Part shown: positions 34,998-49,322 of the stretch, piece by piece
Layout of the letters: every line of letters begins with the position of its first letter
How positions within the stretch are numbered: position 1 is the stretch's first letter
NCBI RefSeq assembly: GCF_019693445.1
Contig: NZ_JAHRBL010000007.1
Location: forward strand, 62,001-126,000
Reading direction: 5' to 3'
Length of the DNA: 64,000 nt
Source: Deinococcus aquaedulcis
GTDB lineage: Bacteria; Deinococcota; Deinococci; Deinococcales; Deinococcaceae
The notes under the pieces: generated by a model
Databases searched by the model: none
Seen by the model: only the letters and a program-made list of their open reading frames with translations
What the model was told of the DNA's origin: nothing
Program-made: the position numbers and the translations under genes

Positions 34998-35360
34998 TCA
35001 GCCCTGCAGCACTTCTAGACGGTTACCGAAAGGGTCATGCAGGAACACGCGGGGCACGCCCCCTTCCTGGTCGGGGCGGGTGGGCACGCCGTGGGCCGCA
35101 CAGTGGGCGGTGAACGCAGCGAGGTTTACGCAGCGCAGCGCCGGGTGCCCCTTCAGGCGCGGCGCAAAGTCGGGTGCCACGCCAAGGTGCAGTTGCCGCC
35201 CGTCCGGCAGGGCAAACCATACCCCGCCCCGAACCTGCAGGGCAGGAGGCTTAGGCACTTCGGTCAGGCCCAGGAACGCGCCATAAAACGCACGCGCCGC
35301 CGGCTCGCCACCCGCAGGCGCTTCCAGCAGCACGTGATCCAGTCCGGTGATGAAGGTCAT
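34998..35360 (-). CDS. VOC (glyoxalase/bleomycin-resistance-fold) protein
   Basis: 120 residues from ATG 35360, supported by TACGCT 6 nt upstream (35367-35372, minus). The paired beta-alpha-beta-beta-beta pattern is clear: GLDHVLLEAPAGGEPAARAFYG, LHLGVAPDFAPRLKGHPAL, and VFLHDPFGNRLEVLQ, the last being the family's C-terminal signature. His and Glu metal ligands are present (LDHV, RLEV). Substrate unknown. The frame is open far upstream, but that part belongs to a different, damaged gene. Confidence 0.82.
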   Translation of the reverse strand: MTFITGLDHVLLEAPAGGEPAARAFYGAFLGLTEVPKPPALQVRGGVWFALPDGRQLHLGVAPDFAPRLKGHPALRCVNLAAFTAHCAAHGVPTRPDQEGGVPRVFLHDPFGNRLEVLQG

Positions 35361-35424
35361 GCCCAGAGCGTAGGAGGTGGAGGCAAGACTGGTTGTTACT
35401 CCTCTCGAAACAACAGCAAGCTCT

Positions 35425-35623
35425 GCCCCCCTCTCGTGACCACGTTTGAGGTTGCCCGTCATGCGGGCCATGACCCACTGCACGCCGCGCCCGTCCAGGC
35501 CGACTCGCGCCAGCAAGCATTCGGTACCCTGGCCGGGGCCAGGATGGTCACCGGGCAGCCGTACCACGACACGACCACCCGGCCGTCTTTCAGTGCCCGG
35601 AAAGCAAAGCAGCCATCGTCCAA
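35425..35623 (-). pseudogene. Small conserved-looking gene with a frameshift
   Basis: On the minus strand a TTG at 35623 begins DDGCFAFRALKDGRVVVSW and continues YGCPVTIL. The continuation that fits, LLARVGLDGRGVQWVMARM then TGNLKRGHE, lies in a different frame; the shift is near the C-run in about 35530-35545. I judge by eye that the two pieces join to one protein of about 65 residues, and the second frame has no stop before the VOC gene. Either a decayed gene or a base-calling error. It overlaps the end of the region after paaZ. Confidence 0.45.
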
Positions 35624-35639
35624 TGGCCCCTGGGGGGCT

Positions 35640-37733
35640 TCAGGCCTGGGCAGCGTCCAGGGGGGGGTCAAAGGCGTCGCGGGCGCGTTCCACCAGGGTC
35701 AGGATGTCGTAGGTGGCGACCAGCGCGCCGTCCTGGTTGGTGATTTCCGCACGCCACTCCACCACACCGGTGGGGCGCGTTTCACCGGGGCGCAGGTCCT
35801 TGCGGATCTTGCGCTTGCAGGTCAGGCGGGTGCGGATGGTGTCGCCAATGCCCACCGGCTCAATGAACCGCAGCCCTTCCAAGCCGTAGTTCGCCAGCAC
35901 CGGCCCCGGCGCGGGCCACACGAATTGCCCCGCCGCCGCCGACAGCACGAAGTACCCGTGCGCCACCCGCTTGCCGAAGATGCCTTCCCTGGCGCCGATT
36001 TCGTCCACGTGGGCATAAAAGTGGTCGCCCGACACGTTGGCAAAGTTCACGATGTCGGCCTCGGTGACGGTGCGGCGGTGGGTGAGCAGGCTGTCGCCCA
36101 CCTGGATTTCGTCAAAGGACTTGCGGAAGGGGTGCACGCCGTCTTCCTGTACCTGCGCGCCGGGCACATACTCGCGGGTGATCGCCGCCAGGGTGGTGGG
36201 GTCGGCCTGCACCGCCACGCGGTTCATGTGGTGACGCACCGCCGAGAGCCCGCCCAGTTCCGAGCCGCCGCCCGCGCGCCCGGGGCCACCGTGGTTCAGC
36301 TGCGGCAGCGGCGAGCCGTGGCCGGTGTTTTCCTTGGCGTTCTCGCGGTTCAGGACCAGCAGGCGCCCGTGGGTGCTGGCCATGCCCAGGACCAGTTCGG
36401 TGGCCTCGGCGCGGTCATGGCTCACGATGCTGCCCGCCAGCGAGCCCCGGCCCAGCTGGGTGAGGTGAATGGCGTCCGCCAGCGAGTCGTAGGGCAGCAG
36501 GGTCGCCACCGGCCCGAAGGCTTCGAGTTCGTGGGGGCCCTTGGCGGTCAGCGGCGACTCGCACAGCAGCACGGTGGGGTCCAGGAACGCGCCCTTCTCG
36601 CGGTCGCCGCCCAGCAACTGGGCTTCGCCGCTGATGACGATGCGGGCCTCACTCTGCAACTTTGCCAGCGTTTCGCGCACCCGCTCACGCTGCTCCACAC
36701 TCACCAGGGCGCCCATGCGCACGTCGTCGCGGGCGGGGTCGCCCATCGTGACCTTGCCCAGTTCCTTGCGCAGCCCCTCGGTCACGGCCTCCACCAGATG
36801 CGCGGGCACGATGGCGCGGCGAATGGCGGTGCACTTCTGGCCCGCCTTGCCGGTCATCTCGCGGGCGACCTCGCGCACGAACAGGGCAAACTCGGGGTCC
36901 TCGGGCTTCACGCTCAGGCCCAGCACCGAGGCATTGAGGCTGTCGGCCTCGGTATTAAAGGGCACGTTGCGCGCCACGATGTTGGGGTGCACCCGCAGCT
37001 TGGCCGCCGTGGCCGCCGAGCCGGTAAACGCCACCATGTCCTGCTCTTCCACATGGTCCAGGAGGTCGCCGGGGTCGCCGGTCACCAGTTGCAGCGCGCC
37101 TTCGGGCAGCAGCCCCGAGGCCATGATGTCGCGCACCACACGCTCGGTCACGTAAGCGGTCTGCGGCGCGGGCTTGACCAGGCTGGGCATGCCGCCAATG
37201 ATCGCCGGGGCCAGCTTTTCCAGCATGCCCCACACCGGAAAGTTAAAGGCGTTGATCTGCACCGCCACGCCTTCGCGCGGCACCAGCAGGTGGCGGCCCA
37301 CAAAGGTGCCCTCACGGCCCAGGCGTTCCACCTTGCCGTCGGGCCAGAAGCGCTCGTCGGGCAGCTCGCGCCGGGCCATGGACGCGTAAGAAAACAGCGT
37401 GCCAATCCCGCCTTCAATGTCCACCCACGAGTCGCGGCGGGTGGCGCCGGTCAGGGCGCTCAGCTGGTAATAGGCTTCTTTGCGCTCCAGCAGATAGGTC
37501 CCCAGGGCTTTCAGGGCGCGCGCCCGTTCGTGAAAGGTCATGCGCCGCAGCGCCGCGCCTTTTGCACGCCCGTAGGCCAGCGCCTGGGCGAAATCAATGC
37601 CTTCGGAGGAAATAACGGCGACAGGGCGGCCATACACGGCGTCAACGAGCGTCTGCCCGTCGTTGTTGCTGTGCCACGTCCCGTAAACGTAAGAGGCGGG
37701 GCGAAGAAGTTCGGGGAGTGTGGATTGGGTCAT
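35640..37733 (-). CDS. paaZ: Oxepin-CoA hydrolase / 3-oxo-5,6-dehydrosuberyl-CoA semialdehyde dehydrogenase
   Basis: 697 residues. It opens the seven-membered oxepin ring and oxidises the aldehyde in phenylacetate degradation. The N-terminal aldehyde dehydrogenase (to about 520) has [17 protein letters not shown], the catalytic Cys near 301 in GQKCTAI, and EAFGPVATL. The C-terminal MaoC hydratase has [12 protein letters not shown] with the Asp/His pair. AGGAG lies ahead of the ATG, and a TAAGAT box suggests its own promoter besides the paa operon. Confidence 0.95.
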   Translation of the reverse strand: MTQSTLPELLRPASYVYGTWHSNNDGQTLVDAVYGRPVAVISSEGIDFAQALAYGRAKGAALRRMTFHERARALKALGTYLLERKEAYYQLSALTGATRRDSWVDIEGGIGTLFSYASMARRELPDERFWPDGKVERLGREGTFVGRHLLVPREGVAVQINAFNFPVWGMLEKLAPAIIGGMPSLVKPAPQTAYVTERVVRDIMASGLLPEGALQLVTGDPGDLLDHVEEQDMVAFTGSAATAAKLRVHPNIVARNVPFNTEADSLNASVLGLSVKPEDPEFALFVREVAREMTGKAGQKCTAIRRAIVPAHLVEAVTEGLRKELGKVTMGDPARDDVRMGALVSVEQRERVRETLAKLQSEARIVISGEAQLLGGDREKGAFLDPTVLLCESPLTAKGPHELEAFGPVATLLPYDSLADAIHLTQLGRGSLAGSIVSHDRAEATELVLGMASTHGRLLVLNRENAKENTGHGSPLPQLNHGGPGRAGGGSELGGLSAVRHHMNRVAVQADPTTLAAITREYVPGAQVQEDGVHPFRKSFDEIQVGDSLLTHRRTVTEADIVNFANVSGDHFYAHVDEIGAREGIFGKRVAHGYFVLSAAAGQFVWPAPGPVLANYGLEGLRFIEPVGIGDTIRTRLTCKRKIRKDLRPGETRPTGVVEWRAEITNQDGALVATYDILTLVERARDAFDPPLDAAQA

Positions 37734-37851
37734 GGGGACTCCTGAAAACTGAACATCTTAGAATCTGAACTCGCGGATAAGCACCTAAACCGTGAAAGCC
37801 CTGACGATACCAGCACTTTTCCAGCTTCTCGCTACACAGCGTGAAAGCGCG

Positions 37852-38169
37852 TCACTCACTCTGCATCCTCGTCAAGGCAACTACGGCTGCTTGAATAAGT
37901 TCCGCGACTGTCGCGAGTTGTTGAGTCCGCTCACTGAACATTGGCGACTCCCACTGACCATTACGGACACCGAGAACCACGAACTCTCCTTCAGGCCAGT
38001 GCCCATAGAAACCAACATCAATCATGCGGCATCCATCCGGATAGACCACTTGAAGGAGATCCTCTCTGAGCACATCCTGCTGCTCGCCCACTGAGAGGGT
38101 GAGGTCTAGGTCGCGTTCTATATGCGTCACGCGCCCACCATTGAAATCAAGCTCATCAAGACGTCGCAT
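37852..38169 (-). CDS. Low-GC hypothetical protein within the paa operon
   Basis: 105 residues, starting 10 nt after paaD. Acidic and probably cytosolic; DVGFYGHWPEGEFVVLGVRN and a C-terminal AELIQAAVVAL helix look like real protein, while the opposite-strand frame does not. Base composition of 37770-38180 is near 50-55% GC, well below the flanking paa genes. It is not a known phenylacetate gene. Acquired insertion is inference. I cannot name a family; the length and acidity would fit an immunity-type protein but nothing specific shows it. Confidence 0.6.
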   Translation of the reverse strand: MRRLDELDFNGGRVTHIERDLDLTLSVGEQQDVLREDLLQVVYPDGCRMIDVGFYGHWPEGEFVVLGVRNGQWESPMFSERTQQLATVAELIQAAVVALTRMQSE

Positions 38170-38179
38170 CAGTTCAAGC

Positions 38180-38719
38180 TCACACGCTCTTGAATCCTTC
38201 GAACGGTTCTTTGCAGCTGTCGCAGACGTACATCCGCTTGCACAGGGTCGGGCCGAAACTGGCGGTCATGCGCACGTTCAGGCTGCTGCACCGGGGACAG
38301 CGCGTGGGCTCAGCGTCCAGTTGAATCAGCGGCCCTTCCCCGGCTGGGGCGGGCGGCGCAATGCCGTACTGGCGCAGGCGTTCGCGGGCGTCCTCGTTAA
38401 TCCAGTCCGTGGTCCAGGGCGGCGTGAGGGTGCTGCGCACCTCCACGTCCTGCACGCCCAGGGCCCGCACCGCCTGTTCAATACTCTCCCGAATCACATG
38501 CAGCGCCGGGCACCCGCTGAAGGTGGGCGTAAAGGTCACCTGCACCCGCCCGCCGCTGTCCACCGTCACGTCCCGCACCATGCCCATGTCGGTGATGCTG
38601 ACCACAGGAATTTCCGGGTCTGGAACGGCCGCGAGGGCCTTCCAGACCGCCGATGGCAGATGGTCAATGGCAGGTGGCTGCTCGCCATGTGCCATGTGCC
38701 ATCCACCATCTGCCCCCAT
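38180..38719 (-). CDS. paaD: Phenylacetate-CoA oxygenase maturation protein PaaD
   Basis: 179 residues from ATG 38719. A MIP18/SufT-type domain ([30 protein letters not shown]) is followed by a PaaD-type zinc ribbon with CPRC and CDSC. It is thought to help assemble the PaaABCE monooxygenase. ATG overlaps the paaC stop by one base (TAATG). The first 25 or so residues ([20 protein letters not shown]) are encoded by the GCCAT-word repeat, so the natural N-terminus probably begins around [12 protein letters not shown]. Confidence 0.9.
   Translation of the reverse strand: MGADGGWHMAHGEQPPAIDHLPSAVWKALAAVPDPEIPVVSITDMGMVRDVTVDSGGRVQVTFTPTFSGCPALHVIRESIEQAVRALGVQDVEVRSTLTPPWTTDWINEDARERLRQYGIAPPAPAGEGPLIQLDAEPTRCPRCSSLNVRMTASFGPTLCKRMYVCDSCKEPFEGFKSV
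38655..38714. repeat. GCCAT-word hairpin inside the 5' end of paaD
   Basis: Outer arms GGCAGATGGT (38655-38664) and ACCATCTGCC (38705-38714) are exact complements; between them lie TGGTCAATGGCAGG and GCCATGTGCCATGTGCC. The block is immediately after the paaD start codon and preserves its reading frame. Confidence 0.75.
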
Positions 38720-39498
38720 TACCAGACCTCCGCGTTCGGGTGCTCGCGGGCCACGCGCTGCATCTCGGCCAGCAGGGGCGCGAGGTGCTCGGTGTGGACA
38801 GTGCGGGGAGCAGGCTCGGCGCCGGTCTCGGGCAGGATCAGGCCGCATTTGTCGGCCAGATGCCGGGTCACGAGGTCGTGCCAGCGGGCCTGCACGGCGC
38901 CGAGGTCAGGCACGAGGCCAGCGGCGACCAGTTCGGCCTCGCCCTCCACCGGCTGAAACAACTGAGCCGCGTGGGGCCACAGCCCCTCCAGGGCCGTCTG
39001 GGTGCGGCGGCGGCTTTCCTCGGTGCCCAGGGCGAGGCGCTCGGCCCACAGCGCCGTGTGCTGCACGTGGAATTTCTCCTCGCGCACGGCCTTGGCGGCC
39101 ACCGCAGCCAGGGGCGCGTAGGTGCTGCGGGTGGCGGCCTCCAGCCACAGGGCTTCAAAGGTGTCGTACAGAAACTGGCGCAGCATCGTAAAGGCCCAGT
39201 CGCCGCGCGGCAATTCCACGAAACGGGTGCTCGTGTACTCGTCGGCGTCCCGGAAAAAGGCGAGGCGGTCGGGGTCGGTGCCGTCAAGCTCGGTGCGCAG
39301 GCCCAGGTACAGGGTCGCGTGGCCCAGCTCGTCCTGGGCAATGTTCGCCAGGGCAATGTCCTCTTCCAGAATGGGCGCGTGCCCGGTCCATTCGCCGCCC
39401 CGGTGCGCCAGGATGATCTCGTCGTCGGCCAGGGCGGTCAGCCGGCGAATCAGGGCCTGGGTCTGGGCGGTGCTCAGGGCTTCGATGGCGGCGGTCAT
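38719..39498 (-). CDS. paaC: Phenylacetyl-CoA epoxidase structural subunit PaaC
   Basis: 259 residues. Non-catalytic ferritin-like partner of PaaA in the 1,2-phenylacetyl-CoA epoxidase. Family features: [20 protein letters not shown] near the N-terminus, [14 protein letters not shown], and [19 protein letters not shown] 39498 overlaps the paaB stop (ATGA), which fixes the start. Confidence 0.94.
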   Translation of the reverse strand: MTAAIEALSTAQTQALIRRLTALADDEIILAHRGGEWTGHAPILEEDIALANIAQDELGHATLYLGLRTELDGTDPDRLAFFRDADEYTSTRFVELPRGDWAFTMLRQFLYDTFEALWLEAATRSTYAPLAAVAAKAVREEKFHVQHTALWAERLALGTEESRRRTQTALEGLWPHAAQLFQPVEGEAELVAAGLVPDLGAVQARWHDLVTRHLADKCGLILPETGAEPAPRTVHTEHLAPLLAEMQRVAREHPNAEVW

Positions 39499-40076
39499 GC
39501 GCCCTCCTCGGTGGGGGCGCGGCCCGGCATCAGGCCCGCGCGCTTCAGTTCCCCGATGTGGCGGCCAATCACGCCGTAAAACTGCTGCTGCTTGTAGGTT
39601 TTTTCCCTGGCGGGGGCAAACCAGCTTTCGACCGTACCGGGGTCCTCGTCGGTGCGCACGGCGGCGCGGTCCGGGAACACCAGCCACGCCAGAGCGTCCG
39701 GGTGGGCGGCCTGGGCCTGGCGCAGCGCGTCGCCAGGGCCAGCGGCCTGCACGGTGTCCACGAGGTCCACAAAGGTCATGGAGCGTTTGTGCGTGCGCTT
39801 CACGCCCAGGTGGTAGGTGCCGGCCTCGCCCGCCGTGTCCAGCACAGCCGGGCGGGTGGTCAGCTCTTCGGGGGTGGCGGTCAGCAGGTCGCTCTCGCGC
39901 ACGCACCACAGGCTCACGGCGGCGGGGCGGCGCACAAACACGTTGCGCGCGGTCAGCAGGGCGTGCTGGGGGTCACCGGCATGGACGCTGCCCACGGCCT
40001 GGTGAGGCCGCCCGGGGGCATCCTGCTTGAACACTTCCCAGCGGGGCCACTGGGTGTCGGGTTGGGGGTGTGTCAT
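39495..40076 (-). CDS. paaB: Phenylacetyl-CoA epoxidase subunit PaaB (long form)
   Basis: 193 residues against about 95 in E. coli. The N-terminal part [32 protein letters not shown] matches PaaB (W-E-V-F-x-Q, H-x-G-S-V-H-A), and a second similar module follows ([35 protein letters not shown]). The C-terminus has a tail with [20 protein letters not shown]. It would bridge PaaA/C in the oxygenase complex. The long form may be normal in this lineage. Confidence 0.88.
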   Translation of the reverse strand: MTHPQPDTQWPRWEVFKQDAPGRPHQAVGSVHAGDPQHALLTARNVFVRRPAAVSLWCVRESDLLTATPEELTTRPAVLDTAGEAGTYHLGVKRTHKRSMTFVDLVDTVQAAGPGDALRQAQAAHPDALAWLVFPDRAAVRTDEDPGTVESWFAPAREKTYKQQQFYGVIGRHIGELKRAGLMPGRAPTEEGA

Positions 40077-40097
40077 GGGTGTCCTTGGTGGGGGGCA

Positions 40098-40199
40098 AAC
40101 CCCTCTGTCTGCTTCGCGGACAGCTCCCCTTGAAGGGGAGCCGGGAAGAGCGTTTTGGCTCCCCTCTCAGGGGAGCTGTCGCTGGAGGCGACTGAGGGG

Positions 40200-40202
<3 letters not shown>
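40098..40202. repeat. Long palindromic repeat between paaA and paaB
   Basis: AACCCCTCTGTC ... GACAGCTCCCCT (40098-40130) is mirrored by AGGGGAGCTGTC ... GACTGAGGGGTT (40169-40202), with internal CTCCCCTTGAAGGGGAG. The paaA stop (40200-40202) is inside it. 17174-17232 has the same plan. Confidence 0.65.
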
Positions 40203-41162
<960 letters not shown>

Positions 41163-41191
41163 GGGGCCACCTCCATTGAGAGTTGTCTCCC

Positions 41192-41214
41192 AGTGTACCT
41201 AACGCTCGTTAGGT
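41192..41214 (-). promoter_or_regulatory. paaA promoter with PaaR-type operator
   Basis: ACCTAAC-GCTC-GTTAGGT at 41197-41214 is a perfect palindrome and contains CTAACGCTCGTTAG (41199-41212), which fits the CNAACGNNCGTTNG site reported for the TetR-family repressor PaaR of Thermus thermophilus. A TACACT -10 box (41192-41197, minus) touches it, so a bound repressor would block RNA polymerase; phenylacetyl-CoA is the expected inducer. Confidence 0.8.
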
Positions 41215-41265
41215 TGGGTGTGGCGCAGGTCGCACAGCAGGCAGGCCGCTGCACAGAGGGCGCTG

Positions 41266-42047
<782 letters not shown>

Positions 42048-42051
<4 letters not shown>

Positions 42052-42956
42052 GCGGGTACCCCCGCCTGCACCAGCGCCAGCACCCGCGCCGCCGTGGCCG
42101 GGGCCAGCAGCGCGCCGTGCCGCCCGTGGCCGGTGGCGACCAGCACGCCGGGCAGGCCAGGATGCGGCGCCACCAGCGGCATTCCATCCGGGGTAACGGG
42201 GCGCAGGCCCACCAGCCGGGTCTGCACCGGGGCGGTGACGCCCGGCACCAGTTGCCCGGCCACCCCCCGCAACCAGCGCGCCGCGTGCGGGTCTGGCGTG
42301 GTGGCCCACGAGGCGCGGGCGGTGGCGCCCACATACACGCCGTCGGGGCGCGAGAGGGCGTAGCGGGAAAAGCCCCGGGTGGGTGGACCGTACACGGCCC
42401 CCACATCGGCGGGGCTTTCCAGCAGCAGGGCCTGCCCCTGCACGGGCCTCACCGTGACCCCAAAGGCCGCGCTCCACACCCCTGCCGCCAGAACCACCGT
42501 CTGGGCGGTCCAGCCCCCCGCATCTGCTACCACCGTCACCCCACGCGGCCCCGGGTGCAGGGCCAGCACCTGGGCCCGCCGCACCTCTGCCCCGGCCCGC
42601 GCGGCGCGCACCACCGACGGCGGGTGCAGGCGGGCCTCGCCAGGGGTGACGGCCTCTCCCCCACCGGCTTGCTGACGGCGCACCCCTTCCCGGTAAAAGA
42701 CCGGCTGCCCGCTGGCCCTGTCCAGGGCGGCCACCAGCGCGGGCCAGCGGCGCAGGCTGTCCAGGGCCTCGGCGTGCAGGGCGGTGCCGGTCAGTCCCTC
42801 GCCGTCTGGCGTCAGCAGGCCCGCCGCCGCCCGCCACGCCGCTCCCCGCCGCCCCGCGTCCAGCACAAGCACATCTGCTCCGGCCTGGCGCAACGTGAAG
42901 GCCACCAGCGCGCCGACCAGGCCGCCGCCCACCACGATGACTTCGCGGGCCGTCAT
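42048..42956 (-). CDS. thiO: Glycine oxidase ThiO
   Basis: 302 residues from ATG 42956. FAD-dependent oxidation of glycine to iminoglycine (dehydroglycine), which feeds thiazole formation by ThiG. The dinucleotide motif [17 protein letters not shown], the DAO-family GATARASW and a C-terminal [13 protein letters not shown] / [14 protein letters not shown] segment are seen. A GTG at 42971 would extend it by five residues. It is separated from thiG by a GTCGA-word repeat. Confidence 0.88.
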
Positions 42957-42966
42957 GAGCGGGACG

Positions 42967-43119
42967 CGCACGGGTCGAGAAGTCCAGCAGTCGAGGCGTC
43001 GAGAACCAGCCTTTCTCCACCTCTGGACCCCTCAACACCTCGACTGGCGCCCCGCCACAAGCTCCCCCCGTGGCCCCAGCCCCCCTTAGACCCTTTGACT
43101 CTTCGACCCTTAGACCCCT
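42967..43119. repeat. GTCGA / CTTAGACCC word repeats between thiG and thiO
   Basis: GGGTCGAGAAGTC, GTCGAGGCGTCGAGAA, then CACCTCGACTGG and TTAGACCCTTTGACTCTTCGACCC. The arms are partly complementary. The block ends at the thiG stop codon and begins at the thiO start. Confidence 0.65.
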
Positions 43120-43920
<801 letters not shown>

Positions 43921-43922
43921 CC

Positions 43923-44107
43923 TTAGCCCCCTCCCAGAATCCGCACGATTTCAATGACATCGCCGTCCTTTAGGTCCCGGTCCGGCACGCGGGCGCCGGG
44001 GTAGAAGTCGTCGTTCACGGCCACCGCCACGCGCGCCGGGTCCACGTTCAGGTCGCGCAGCAGCGTCCACAGGGTCAGGCCTGGGGTGTAGGGGTGGGCC
44101 TCGCCGT

Positions 44108-44117
<10 letters not shown>
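43923..44117 (-). CDS. thiS: Sulfur carrier protein ThiS
   Basis: 64 residues with the ubiquitin-like fold: [51 protein letters not shown]. The C-terminal glycine pair is adenylated and thiocarboxylated to carry sulfur to ThiG; three glycines are present. The start overlaps the thiE stop by 10 nt. Confidence 0.94.
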
Positions 44118-46919
<2,802 letters not shown>

Positions 46920-46953
46920 TCATGCGCTTTTTTTAGTGGCTCAACACAACAAC

Positions 46954-46980
46954 GCCCCCCTCACGCGTTCGGAGGGGGGC
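46954..46980 (-). terminator. Hairpin downstream of the TPP riboswitch
   Basis: On the minus strand GCCCCCCTC and GAGGGGGGC pair perfectly around a 9-nt loop, followed by GTTGTTGTGTT. Its position between aptamer and thiC fits the terminator half of a riboswitch expression platform. Confidence 0.75.
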
Positions 46981-47011
46981 AAAAACCACACGTGGCCTTG
47001 GCACCCGTCAC

Positions 47012-47098
47012 GCTCCCTCCGCTGGCACAAACCAGATCAGGTTCCTAGGGTTGAACACGCTGTTCTCTCAGCCGCCCCCTGTGAGCGGCACCCCTGGT
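47012..47098 (-). promoter_or_regulatory. TPP (THI-box) riboswitch
   Basis: Minus strand, in order: CAGGGGTGCC, GGCTGAGAGAAC, AACCCTAGGAACCTGATCTG, then GTGCCAGCGGAGGGA. All conserved blocks of the THI element are present, at normal spacing. It should switch off thiC-E-S-G-O-D when thiamine pyrophosphate is plentiful. Confidence 0.95.
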
Positions 47099-47175
47099 GA
47101 CTGCGGCGAGTGTACACCGCGCCCCGGAAAAATCAAGGCAGGCGCCTGGGCAGACGCAGGTGCTTTACTGAACCT

Positions 47176-48705
47176 GTGTTCACTGCGCCCCCACCCCGGA
47201 GCTGGCTTCTGCTCACCCTCGCCCTGCTGCCCCTGACGCTGCCCTCCGCCCGCGCCCAGGACGAGCCGCGCGCTCCAGTGAAGACCAGCACCCAGACCTG
47301 CGGGGCCTACACCCTGCGCCTGGCCGAAAACGGCTTCGGCGACCCCGAGGACCGCGTGAGCCTCGTGCGGGGCGGCGCCACCTACGCTTCGGTCTCCGAC
47401 ACGGCGGTCAGCGTAGACTGGTGCCGCGACGTGACCGGCGACGGCGTGCCAGAGGTGCTGCTGGCCGGGTTTTCGGGCGGGGCACACTGCTGCTTTACCC
47501 ATACGCTGTACTCGCTGACCACACCGCCCAGAAAGCTGCTCACCGTGTTCAGCGCCCACAGTGAAACCATCACTCCACGGCAGCTGGACGGCCAGGGGCC
47601 CCTGGAACTGTTCGTCTCGGACTGGCGGTTTGCCTACGCCTATGGCCTGAGCTTTGCCGAGAGTGTGCCCCTGCTGAACGTGTACTCGTACGTGGGTGGG
47701 CAGTACGTGGACAACACCCGGGCCTTTCCAGGGGTGCTGCGCGGCTTCCTGACGAAACAGGTGACCGATAAAACCGGCGGCGGCGAGGTGCTGGCCGATT
47801 ACGCCACCCTGCTGGCCATTGGCAAACCCGGCGAGGCGCAGGCGTTCGTGCAGAAGCTGCCCGCCCGCTTTCGCACGTGGCTGGGCAACTATGGCCCCGA
47901 CATCCGCCACGCCATGAACGACTACGGCCTGAGCGACTGGCCGGTGCGCGCGGGCGTGCCCTTCAGTGCCCCGCGCCTGGGGCTGGGGGGCTCGTTCAGC
48001 GGCCCCGGCGTGCGCGAATACCTGGGGCTGGTGGGGGGCGGCACCCAGGCCACCCTGCGGCTGTACCGCGCCCAGGGCGGCCGGATCGTGGCTGGCCCGC
48101 CGCTGATGACGGTGCCGGCGCGGCAGGCCGAACCCGATTATCTGGACACGGCCTGGGCCCCCGTGACCACCGTGCGCCGCACGGGAGGCCGCGACGACGT
48201 GCTGGTCCGTGACGACCGCAGCGGCAGCGTGCGCTACGTGGCCTACCGGGTGGGCGCGGGCACCCTGACCGAACTCAAGGCCGATCCCCTGGCGGTGGCG
48301 GCCGGCCTGCTGGGCGACCTGAGCACGCTGGCGCGCCATGTGGCCTCGCAGTACCGCGACACACCCCGCACCGCCGCCCAGAACGCCGAGGTGCAGCGCC
48401 GCATTGACGTGGCGGTGCAGCGCGCCCGGCCCTGGCTGGACCGCCTGGACAGCCCAGAGGTGGATCTGCCCCTGGACCGGCTGGGCAACTTCACGTTTGG
48501 CAGCGTAGAGCTGACCGTGGACCGGACGGACCGGGCGCAAGTGGTGGCGCCCGTGATCCTGGGGCTGACCGACGCCCGCACCGACAGCGAATACATTGAC
48601 GGCGACCGCTTCACCCTGACCGTGAACCTGCAGCGCGCTGCGCAGGGCTGGGCGGTGCAGTCCTGGACGCTGAGCCCGCGCAAGGGCGAGCTGTACAAGG
48701 ACTGA
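47176..48705 (+). CDS. Large secreted protein of unknown function
   Basis: 509 residues from GTG 47176; TTTACT ends 6 nt upstream, and the signal peptide (RSWLLLTLALLPLTLPSARAQ) starts in step with it. The mature protein has a VDWCRDVTGDGVPEVLLAGF segment, typical of repeat-type calcium-binding or FG-GAP-like strands (D-x-T-G-D-G), and a double Cys (HCCFTH). The C-terminus is beta-rich. It diverges from the thi operon across a short shared region. Family not identified. Confidence 0.75.
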   Translation: MFTAPPPRSWLLLTLALLPLTLPSARAQDEPRAPVKTSTQTCGAYTLRLAENGFGDPEDRVSLVRGGATYASVSDTAVSVDWCRDVTGDGVPEVLLAGFSGGAHCCFTHTLYSLTTPPRKLLTVFSAHSETITPRQLDGQGPLELFVSDWRFAYAYGLSFAESVPLLNVYSYVGGQYVDNTRAFPGVLRGFLTKQVTDKTGGGEVLADYATLLAIGKPGEAQAFVQKLPARFRTWLGNYGPDIRHAMNDYGLSDWPVRAGVPFSAPRLGLGGSFSGPGVREYLGLVGGGTQATLRLYRAQGGRIVAGPPLMTVPARQAEPDYLDTAWAPVTTVRRTGGRDDVLVRDDRSGSVRYVAYRVGAGTLTELKADPLAVAAGLLGDLSTLARHVASQYRDTPRTAAQNAEVQRRIDVAVQRARPWLDRLDSPEVDLPLDRLGNFTFGSVELTVDRTDRAQVVAPVILGLTDARTDSEYIDGDRFTLTVNLQRAAQGWAVQSWTLSPRKGELYKD

Positions 48706-48759
48706 TCTGGTTTCCGAAACATGCCCTCAGGTGTGACGGAACTTTTTCGATCAGAGGGA

Positions 48760-48862
48760 CTCGCAGAGCGGCGCAGCGGAGAAGGAACAACTACGGATTC
48801 TCAGGAATTGGGCTGGAACAGCGCCGAAGGCGGGGAACATCCTGTTCTTTCCTGGATGTTCC
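48760..48862. repeat. Possible dispersed repeat and 9-bp hairpin
   Basis: CTCGCAGAGCGGCGCAGCGG ... GCTGGAACAGCG resembles 1120-1193. GGAACATCC (48834-48842) and GGATGTTCC (48854-48862) form a hairpin that may end the upstream gene. No gene in 48706-48938. Confidence 0.4.
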
Positions 48863-48938
48863 AGAAATGGACGGCAGTCCGTATGAGTGCCGCCCTGGGC
48901 CGCCCCACGTCCACCCCGGCCCCGGTACGCTGGGCCCC

Positions 48939-49322
48939 ATGCGGCAGAACATCAGCAGTGGCAGTCCCTGGGAAGCGCAGGTGGGGTACTCTCGCGCCGT
49001 GCGCGTGGGCAACGTGGTGCAGGTGGCCGGCACCACCGCCACTGTGAACGGCGAGGTGGTGGGGATAGGCGACCCCGCCGAGCAGACCCGGGTGATTCTG
49101 GCGATCATCCGCCGCGCGCTGGAAACGGCAGGCGCCCGGCTGGAAGACGTGACCCGCACCCGCATCTATGTCACAGATATCGCCCGCTGGGCCGAGGTGG
49201 GCGCGGCCCACGGCGAGGTCTTTGGCGACATTCGCCCGGCCACCACGATGGTGCAGGTGGCCGCCCTGATTGACCCGTTGCATCTGGTGGAAATCGAGGC
49301 CGAGGCGATCATTGCGAACTGA
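48939..49322 (+). CDS. RidA-family protein
   Basis: 127 residues. YjgF/YER057c/UK114 fold: PWEAQVGYSRAVRVGNVVQVAGTT, EQTRVILAIIRRALETAGARLEDV, TRIYVTDIARWAEV, and ATTMVQVAALIDP, where the family's key Arg is replaced or shifted (ATTMVQV instead of R-x-x-V). True RidA has Arg in RTAVxVxxLP; here the position looks different, so deaminase activity is uncertain. TACGCT lies 7 nt upstream. Confidence 0.82.
   Translation: MRQNISSGSPWEAQVGYSRAVRVGNVVQVAGTTATVNGEVVGIGDPAEQTRVILAIIRRALETAGARLEDVTRTRIYVTDIARWAEVGAAHGEVFGDIRPATTMVQVAALIDPLHLVEIEAEAIIAN

Noticed and set aside
37792..38094. Plus-strand 100-codon frame in the low-GC stretch
   Set aside because: The opposite-strand 105-residue frame shares direction with the operon and its sequence is more protein-like; the plus frame has no promoter or neighbour support.
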